From Larix kaempferi (Eukaryota; Streptophyta; Pinopsida; Pinales; Pinaceae): a stretch of 64,000 nucleotides of DNA. Below the pieces are notes generated by a model, which saw only the letters and a program-made list of their open reading frames with translations, ran no database searches and was not told the DNA's origin. The stretch spans positions 30,775,001 through 30,839,000 of the forward strand of contig BSBM01000232.1 in assembly GCA_027924585.1 (NCBI GenBank), given 5' to 3'. The translations under genes were made by a program, and so were the position numbers. Positions 56,864 through 64,000 of this stretch are shown piece after piece (within the stretch, counting starts at the first letter, position 1; each line of letters opens with the position of its first letter).

Positions 56864-58487
56864 GATATCTCTGGAGAGAATATATAATCAAAACGTCCCC
56901 TAAAGGCCAACTATCGATCAAAAACAGTAAATCAAAAGCACACACCTAGAGAAACTACAACCAAGAGCAGACAAATAGAGTGGCTAAATGAGCTCCCCAC
57001 ACTAGAGCCGATATGTCTCGCATAGGATAGGCTTGAGACTCCCAAACTATAGCCGGAGGTAATAGAATCAGTTATAGAGACACCCAGGCTTCACTGCATG
57101 TACAGGGTCAAGTCCACTGCACAAACACATTTGTGTTGTCCAATCCCTATCTGACTCAGGACACAAACAACATTACCACTGGAAGTACCCTGTGTGATAC
57201 CTAGGTAAGGAAACTATGGTCACCGAAATATAACCAATGCTATGGGGGATAGTCGTAGGTGGGATCCATCGTATGGGCAGGGTAGATAAGCCCGAAGCAC
57301 AAGGGGACGAACCTCTGGTACCCCCAGATACAAACAAACCCTAGAAATATCTCCCATGTTCAGTCGGTATTAGAGGGATATCCCTTCAACCAACCTCCCG
57401 TGACCTCGTGCTTAACTCTGGCTTGAGTAGAGCTTCCTGAGAACACCGATCTATACCATGGATTCCTCCACTCCCTGGTCAGACACCTAATGTTTCGTCT
57501 AGTAGTCTTGGATTGTTAACTCACAATGATCTATTCCAAGACTCTAAACCTATGCTAGTTGGTGTACCCTATAAATAAAATCGGTCTAATCAATTTTAAG
57601 ATTAAGCGTTAATTTTAATGGCTATGATTACTCAAGGGATATGATCATGAAAATAGTGATGTGTAAGACTCAATAGTATGCAAAATCGTCAAATCCTAGA
57701 CTCATCTATCCAATGAAAACAATGCCACTAACATGCACAATCAAACCAACGATTTCGAAATAAATATGCAATCCTTTTATATTTTTCAATGCACAATCAA
57801 AATCTAAATGAAGGCAGAAAGCACTCAATGCACGATGCAATACATAAAAGAAATTTTTTTTTTGTATTTTCTCTTATAAACAAAAGGAAAATTCAAAACT
57901 ATGTGTATTTTTTTTTTGTATTTTTCAATATATGGAAATGAAAAATGCAAGCAAAATCCTACTATCTAGTCACTGATATGCCAAGGAGATCACTAAGACA
58001 ACCAGGCAGATACCAAATAGTAAGACTCAGCCAAAGGAATGAGCTCAAAAGGAAAAAAACCAACAAGGCTAAATCCAAAGATGGGTAAAAAACCAACAAG
58101 GATCAACCAAGAGAAACGAAGAGTTTTGGTCACAACCAAGGCACAAAACAGCCAAGAAACAGGCCAACAAAGACTCGGGATCAACCAAAACCAACCCAGC
58201 AACAACCAAAGGTCATAAACCAACAAAATACGAAGTTGTACGCTATTGTTGAAGGAATACCTGCGGGTACCCGTGAGCAGTAGCGTAAACAGAGGCAGGT
58301 ATACACAAGCAGAGCTAAGCTAGCCCGCGGGTGAGGAAAGGAAAATTGGAAAACATAGAGTCCATTGGCTCAGAAAAAGCAATTTTTCTATAGTGTATCT
58401 CAATGACAGATATGTGACACAGAGCTTCGACAAACAACAACTCTAATTATGGACTAATGCTCAAAATATCCCCAAAATGGATGTTTT
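56864..58487 (-). other. E4 leader between primer site and gag
   Basis: About 1.6 kb without a coding frame. 58000-58230 is a CCAA/CAACAAGG-rich low-complexity tract. Poly-T/A runs occur at 57855 and 57909. The minus-strand open stretch at 57993-58226 is an artefact of the low complexity. Confidence 0.5.
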
Positions 58488-58504
58488 CCACAGCGGAGTC
58501 GCCA
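58488..58504 (-). other. E4 primer-binding site
   Basis: On the minus strand, TGGCGACTCCGCTGTGG begins four bases after the LTR end (58509). A TGGCGACTCCGCTGGGG site is common in Tat-group and other gypsy elements. I do not assign the tRNA. Confidence 0.75.
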
Positions 58505-58508
58505 TTTC

Positions 58509-59435
58509 TGTGTTGGAGAAAACTCACTATGGCTTGGGGTAGACCACAACAGATAGATGACTACTAGAAATCAACTCAACTCTCAGAACTATGCTATATA
58601 AATGACAATGCTAAGATAATGAAGAAGATAACCAACCTTGATCGAAACGTTTGATGTAGATCCCCATTGAAGCTTTCTGATCCATGCACTTGAATATGCA
58701 AATTAGTCTTGATAGACAATATACAACAAGTACATCTAATATATAAACGACATTCACATCATCAATAGCAATGGTCCATGATATAAAAAGTAAATGCAAC
58801 CCAATGTAAGATAAACAACACTTACAACATTAATGGACGAGAATATGAGTATTTCTATTAATAAACAAGAAGAAGTACAAAGTGATACGACCTCTTGCCA
58901 GAAACCAATCTGGACCAAGATCTGGATCAATCCACTTGTGCCTCTACCACTTCAATCCTCCATGAATGGCAAACTCAAACTAGATAGGAGTTTGGAAGGT
59001 GAACATAAAGGGTTCACAACTACAAGGATCAATGAGTGTAGACTCAAGATAGGGAAAAAATCCACTAGAGCTCTCTTGCTCTTCTTTCTCCTCCCATCCA
59101 TAAGCCATATGTGCTCAATAAATAGTCCTCTCAAAGGTAAGTGAAAGGACACATCGAGACATTTCTTGGGCAGATGGAGAGCCAAAGGTCACCCAATGAC
59201 CGCTTTTTGGGAGTAAAATGTAATAAACTAGTGATTTTTACCATTTTACTTGATACCCGCGGGCTATAGTGATGCAACTCGCGGGTACGCTTGCTATAGT
59301 GATGCAACAAGCGGGTCAGAGGAAAAATGAGGAAATAGTTTGTCTGAAGGATATAAAGTGGATCTGAGTCAATGAAATGTATCCTACAGGCCAAGGAATG
59401 CTGATGCTCACAAGGTGGAAGATTATGTTGTAACA
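58509..59435 (-). repeat. E4 5' LTR (right copy)
   Basis: Colinear with 44905-45831 over all 927 bases, with scattered substitutions. It starts TGTTACAACATA at 59435 in minus sense and is followed on the right by the target duplication TGTAC (59436-59440). Confidence 0.95.
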
Positions 59436-59575
59436 TGTACCGACTTGATATATACAAACTCTATTGACAGATTTATACATATCATGTTCTATGGATGAAT
59501 GTCGGATATTATCTATGTGTTTGTTTTTATGCATTATGTACATGTCATGCCGTTTTTTTATGATTTATGATTATT

Positions 59576-59985
59576 TCATGTATTTGCAATGTACCAATCC
59601 AAGATGAAATTGACCATGGAGTCCACAACTGTGTTCATGTCTCTTGAAATCTGTAGGTACCGAACAGATTCGAAGGAACTCTCCAAGAGACGTACTCGCC
59701 GGAAAAGGTGAAGTAGCACAGGGTCGCGGATGGCGTAGACTTGGTTGATATGGGAGACCACTAATTGTGAGTCAAGATGGATGAAAATGTGGTCCATACC
59801 CAGATAAAGAGCGTCGATTAAGACTCCAATCACCGCGTGATACTCAATGGTGTTGTTGGTTGCGTACCCTAGACAACTCCCTCCTGAACTGATGAGCTCG
59901 TCGGTAGGGGAATAAAGTACACAAGCGGCCGAGGTGAGGCCGTGGGTAATCCGGTTAACGCCATCTGCAAATCCAAAGAGGTTGT
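59576..59985 (-). pseudogene. E5 additional RNase H after integrase
   Basis: All four catalytic acids are visible: D in FADGVNR (about 59965), E in ATNNTIEYHAV, D in HLDSQLVVS and D in TVVDSMVNFILDW. It lies about 130 bases after the integrase stop, as in E4. The ORF from 59833 is open to the stop at 59576, and only the short N-terminal part is in a separate block, so this is the best preserved copy after E2's. Confidence 0.82.
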
Positions 59986-60117
59986 CATCTGCACATGTAG
60001 GCAGGTCATGGCGTAAGCGTAAAAAACCAAGATCCTAACACACTTAAAGCAAAGCGTCACACCACAGAAAACACACATCATGTACAGTATATAAAAGGTA
60101 CTAATGCATGAAAAACT

Positions 60118-61440
60118 CAGGCACAGTATCTCTTTAGGTAGAGCCCATTGCGAGGCTCTCCTAGAGATATTCCATCATAATCCTCGAGTTCGTAAGCTCC
60201 CTTCTCCAAGATACGTTTTACAACATATGGCCCATGCCACATGGACTCAAACTTGCCTGCCCCCAACTAATCATGTTTCTGGTCAAATGTGAGGAACAAA
60301 TCCCCCTCGTTGAATATACGAGGTTGGAATGACTTATTGTACTGGGATTTAATGCGTTTCTTGTGTGTTTCGTTGGCAAGAGAAGCATTGCGATGGGTTT
60401 CGTTGAGTTTTTCCAAGTAAAGGAAACGTTCTTCCTCGGCAATGGTGTGTGGGAGAAGTTCGACTGTGAGTTTTAGTGACAGAATCTCACACTCTATCGG
60501 TAAAACTGCCTCCAAACCGTAACCTAGTTGGAAAGGTGTGAACCCGGTGGTAGTCTTAACGGAGGTCTTGTATGCCCAAAGGGCATAAAAAAGCATGTTA
60601 TTCCAGTTTGATTTGTGCGTACCTACCATGCATTGAATCATGGTTTTCAAGACCTTATTGATGGCCTCTACTTGTCCATTGGACTGTGGGTAATATGGGG
60701 TTGAGTTTTCTTCACGAAAAACCAATTTGGCGCTCAATTAATCTACCATCTTGTTTTGAAAGTGCGATCCTTGATCGGTAATGATGGCTTGCGGAACTCC
60801 AAATTGCACAATGACATGGTTAAACATGAAGAGTGAGGCGGTTTTTCCATCCTCATTGTATGTAGGCATAGCCTTGGCCCATTTAGTGAAGTAATCAACG
60901 GCTACTATGACGTAACCATGCCCCCCGACTGAGGTAGGATGATAGTGCATGAAATCTATGCCCCATTTAGCAAAGGGGCCGACGACAATAACTAGATGGA
61001 GAGGGGTTGGATGGGAGCACTTTTTAAGTTGAAAATGATGGCATGGAGGACACGTCTTAACTGCCTCAATACAGTCCTTGAATATCGAAGGCCAGTAGTA
61101 TCCTGCACATAGTATTTTCTAGGCTGTATCCATCCCATAAAGATGACCGCCACAAGCCCCGGAGTGACAGTCATTCAGTACGTGTTCAACCTCCTCATGA
61201 GTTAAATAATGCCGAAGAATAGAGTCTATGCCACGTCGATACAAGGTATCACTGATGATCAAGTAATACTTGGCATGGTGGCGGATACGACGACGTTCGT
61301 CACGAGATAATTGGGGGTTGAACCGTTGGGTTTGAAGATATAATGTAATATCTCCATACCATGGGTTGGACGTGCTGATGAGAAAAAATGACTCGTCTGG
61401 AAGGGATTCAATGGGATTAGTTCCCGTATCAACACGTGGA
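60118..61440 (-). pseudogene. E5 integrase
   Basis: HHCC: CHSGACGGH, then C-x2-C in TCPPCHH. All three catalytic residues remain: D in WGIDFMHY, D in ITDQGSHF and E in NGQVEAINK. It ends GAYELEDYDG...LYLKRYCA. Stops: TAG after MDTA, TAA after KMVD and TAG after QKHD, each probably from a Gln or Glu codon. No chromodomain. Confidence 0.9.
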
Positions 61441-61499
61441 AGATCACAAATGAGCTCCGCAAACACCGGGGATTTCTTTGAATTAGCTTTCTCAAAGAG

Positions 61500-62753
61500 G
61501 AGATCAAATTCCTGAAGTATCATGATCGAGCATGAATACTTTCCCCCGAGCACCTGATGTGTAAAGATGTGGTACATGGGGTTCGAGTTGGAAATAATAA
61601 TGGTGGTGTGGAGTAGAATATAACGACGAAAATTTTGGACGGCAATGACTGCCGCGACAGCGATTTTCTCGACATGTGAGTAACAGGTTTCAGAGTCAAT
61701 AAGACCCTTACTAAGGTAGTATATCACATGTTCCTGGGATTTATTGTCTTCCTGGACCAAGACCATGGCGATCGTGGTGTCGAAAGCGGTGAGATAAAGG
61801 ATGTAATCCTTATAGTAATTGAGCGGTTGGAGCACAGGGGCGTGAGTGATGGCAGACTTTAAGTTGTCAAAGGATTGTTGGGCTTGGTCATCCCAGATGA
61901 AAGGGACATCCTTCTTCAACAATCGCATATAGCCTTGTGTCTTTTGAGCGAAATTATAGACAAAACATCGTAGATAAGTTTCCTTCCCTTACAAACTTTG
62001 TAGTTCTGTATTGTCAGTAGGAGGTGGGAGAGCAACAATGGCTTCCACCTTCAAGGGATCAATGCGGATCTTGTCTTTTGAAACGATAAAACCTAGGAGG
62101 TGTCCAAATTCGACACATAAAATACACTTGTGAGGATTCAGAAGGATGTTATATCGCCTGCATCTGAGGAATAAAACCGTCAGATGATCGATGTGGAACT
62201 CGCGATGCTGCGAATGAGGAGGGGTATCTTCAAGATAGGGCTCCACAAAGTCCTTCACATCATGAAAAGCATACGACATGGCCCGCTGGAATGTAGCACC
62301 AACATTTTTAATACCGAAGGGGATTTTACGATAGGAAAATGTACCCCAAGGGTAGATGAAAGCAGTCTTGTGTTGGTCGGTCGGGTGGATCTCGATTTGA
62401 TTATAACCGGAAAATCCATCCATAAATGAGAAGATGACGCTTTCGACACAATTGTTGATGATTTGATCAATGAAGGGATTAGGGTAATTATCCTTAGGAC
62501 AAGCCTTGTTTAGATCCCTATAGTCGACACAGACCCTAATAGTACCCTGCTTCTTGGCCATAGGGACAACATTGGAGACCCATTCTGTTAAAGGAACATG
62601 ATAGATAAAGCCAGCCTTCAAGAGCTTTTCAATCTCATCTTTAATTGCCGCAGTTTTTCGAGGGTGTACTGGTCGTAATTTTTGGTGGACATGCTTAGTG
62701 TCGGGATAAGTTTTAATCTCATGCGAAACAATAGAAGGATCAATCCCAAACAT
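61500..62753 (-). pseudogene. E5 reverse transcriptase with degenerate RNase H
   Basis: RT is open over 254 codons (62753-61989): RVCVDYRDLNKACP, FMDGFSGYNQIEI and IPFGIKNVGATFQRAM. The catalytic motif reads YLED in PYLEDTPPHS, with Glu for the first Asp, so it is probably inactive. The RNase H (61928-61500) keeps the Glu (SHVEKIAV) but has LTAF for TDAS and ISN for TDH. Confidence 0.9.
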
Positions 62754-64000
62754 TCCTCATAGATCCACGCGAAGACGTCGCGAAATTGTTTAAATAAGGC
62801 CGTGAATTTGGTGAGCTCCTCGGGAGAGCAAGTCTGGCCAATGCCGATATGTTCCACGATGCTGGGTGTAACCGAGATGTCAATCGGGATGGTAGGCATA
62901 ATATTCACCATGTTTCCTTCCATAACTGTATCACAAGTGAGGATCAGTGACTGTGGGCAAGGATAGACATTTGGTGTAAAAATGGTAGCAATGGCATTCT
63001 CTACAGAGTCTAATGAGGGTAGGAAAGATGATCGATGATGGAGGTCTTCCCACGGAGGTTCATCTATGCTCATAATATCCATAATGGACTCATCATAATG
63101 AAAAGTATGGAGCAAAGGGTCTGGTGAAGATGATGTCCACTGTAGAGAACAAGATGTAGAGGCCACGGCCAGGTGGTGCTCAGGTGTTGACTGGATAGCC
63201 TCATAAGTAGTTTCAGCTGGTGAGAGGGGCATATTATCTCCAATCAAATGCATGGTTTCCTCGTCGGGCAAGAGCCATTGATCGGTAGAGTTGGAAAAAG
63301 ATGGAATCATAGAAGATATCATGTTCACTGAGGCAACATGGTTAGGGGGGTCCGGGGTTGGAAAGACTCGCATAAGAGATGAATCTTTTATGAGGCCGAC
63401 CCCCATGCTCTCATATAGATGCGAAGATTGACCTAACAAAGGGAAATTATCATTGGGATGATTAGCGGTGTCCGGTGTACAGAAGTGTAACTGGTCGATA
63501 GTGACAATTCATCCTTGATGGGGGGATCGCACAATGTGGAAGACAGATGATGCGACCGCAGTCATGGCGTAAAACCAGTTACGACCAAGTAAGAGATTAT
63601 AATCCAATGGGGCGATGACTACTTCTAGGTTAATGGTTATAGTCTTACCCCCCAACTCTACTGCTAAGGCTTGTAATATCCCATGGGGTTGAAAGCCACG
63701 ACCATCGAATGCTTTCAGGGTATTAGGAGAATGGTTTAACTCAGGAGAACCAATGGCTCTCCAACAGGATAACGACATGACCGAGGTAGAGGCACCTTCG
63801 TCTAGCACAGTACGATGGATTGTCTTCCCAACAACTTTCGTGGCAATTTGGAAATCCAGGTGGTGCGAAAGCCTCAGTTTAAAGTAATCAAGTGAAACAT
63901 GATTGTATTCGAGGAATCCGGGTCTACCGCGCTAATGGAAGTGAGAAGAGTCTTACGTTGATTGGGACAATTCTGCAAGACCTCTAGTGTCGACATGACA
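62618..64000 (-). pseudogene. E5 protease and acidic linker, open at the right edge
   Basis: The active site is VLDEGASTSVMS (about 63775-63808), with the same D-E-G-A-S form as E4, and DYNLLLGRNWFYAM. The frame continues to the right edge through MSTLEVLQNCPNQ, matching the start of the E4 protease block. After a stop at 63509, 63439-62618 is an acidic Ser/Pro-rich linker ending in TALFKQFRDVFAW(I)YEE, the entry to RT, where a frameshift occurs. Confidence 0.88.

Larger units (their letters stand above)
44905..59435 (-). mobile_element. E4: Tat-like Ty3/gypsy element, minus strand, 14.5 kb, inside E5
   Basis: Two 927-bp LTRs (44905-45831 and 58509-59435) and a 5-bp target duplication TGTAC (44900-44904 and 59436-59440) define it exactly. 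Minus-strand order: LTR, primer site 58504-58488, leader, gag, protease, acidic linker, RT, degenerate RNase H, integrase, extra RNase H, then an antisense gene on the plus strand, then the 3' LTR. By eye the LTRs differ by a few percent. Several stops and a changed integrase catalytic residue make it inactive. Confidence 0.95.
59441..64000 (-). mobile_element. E5, right part: Tat-like gag-pol, continuing beyond the window
   Basis: Minus strand, from right: the gag/protease boundary at the window edge (64000), protease, acidic linker, RT, degenerate RNase H, integrase and the extra RNase H ending at 59576; then E4 interrupts. Domain order and sequence style match E4 closely, so E4 has inserted into a relative of itself. 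Better preserved than E2. Confidence 0.9.

Noticed and set aside
57993-58226. Minus-strand Trp/Leu-rich ORF that looks like membrane segments
   Set aside because: Comes from the CCAA-rich low-complexity tract in the E4 leader, not from a gene.

Overview
The window is a solid block of nested LTR retrotransposons from a large, repeat-rich land-plant genome. I see no host protein-coding gene, tRNA or rRNA. Lineage-typical Ty3/gypsy proteins (Tat/Ogre/Athila-like and chromovirus) plus one Ty1/copia element make 'plant' safe. A gymnosperm is a reasonable guess from the element style, but nothing here proves it. For clarity I name the elements E1 to E7.

Layout. 1-5160: E1, an old plus-strand fragment with an unrecognised acidic reading frame (3-2819), then non-coding DNA with a 183-bp duplication and a 33-bp minisatellite. 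6285-25140: E2, a minus-strand gypsy element read right to left as LTR, gag, protease, an extra RNase H, RT, degenerate RNase H, integrase. E3 (11266-23196, plus strand) is inserted inside E2's gag with a GAGAT target duplication and paired LTRs. E3 carries five zinc knuckles, a gag-like module between protease and RT, and a long sense ORF with a coiled coil after integrase. 25138-28394: a minus-strand ORF of about 1,085 codons with the same plan (globular part, then long coiled coils) ending at the start of the E2 LTR. 29040-36280: E7, a young copia element (650-bp LTRs, target duplication CAAAA) with a gutted interior full of tandem repeats. 36372-41832: E6, a 5'-truncated plus-strand chromovirus with a C-terminal chromodomain and a 3' LTR. 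41833-44899 and 59441-64000: E5, a minus-strand Tat-like element split by E4 (44905-59435; 927-bp LTRs, target duplication TGTAC), itself a minus-strand Tat-like element.

The most interesting biology lies in the domain arrangements. E2, E4 and E5 each carry a second RNase H of the archaeal-like type, but in different places: between protease and RT in E2, and after integrase in E4 and E5. In all three the ordinary RNase H next to RT has lost catalytic acidic residues, while E3 and E6, which lack the extra domain, keep theirs. E4 and E5 also carry, on the opposite strand between the extra RNase H and the 3' LTR, an antisense gene with its own TATA box, a conserved phase-1 GT-AG intron and (in E4) a plant-mobile-domain-like protein.

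All long coding regions except parts of E4, E5 and E6 are broken by stops and frameshifts. Many stops are CAG-to-TAG or CAA-to-TAA, as expected from decay of methylated cytosines. Assignments rest on reading the translations by eye; no search was run.
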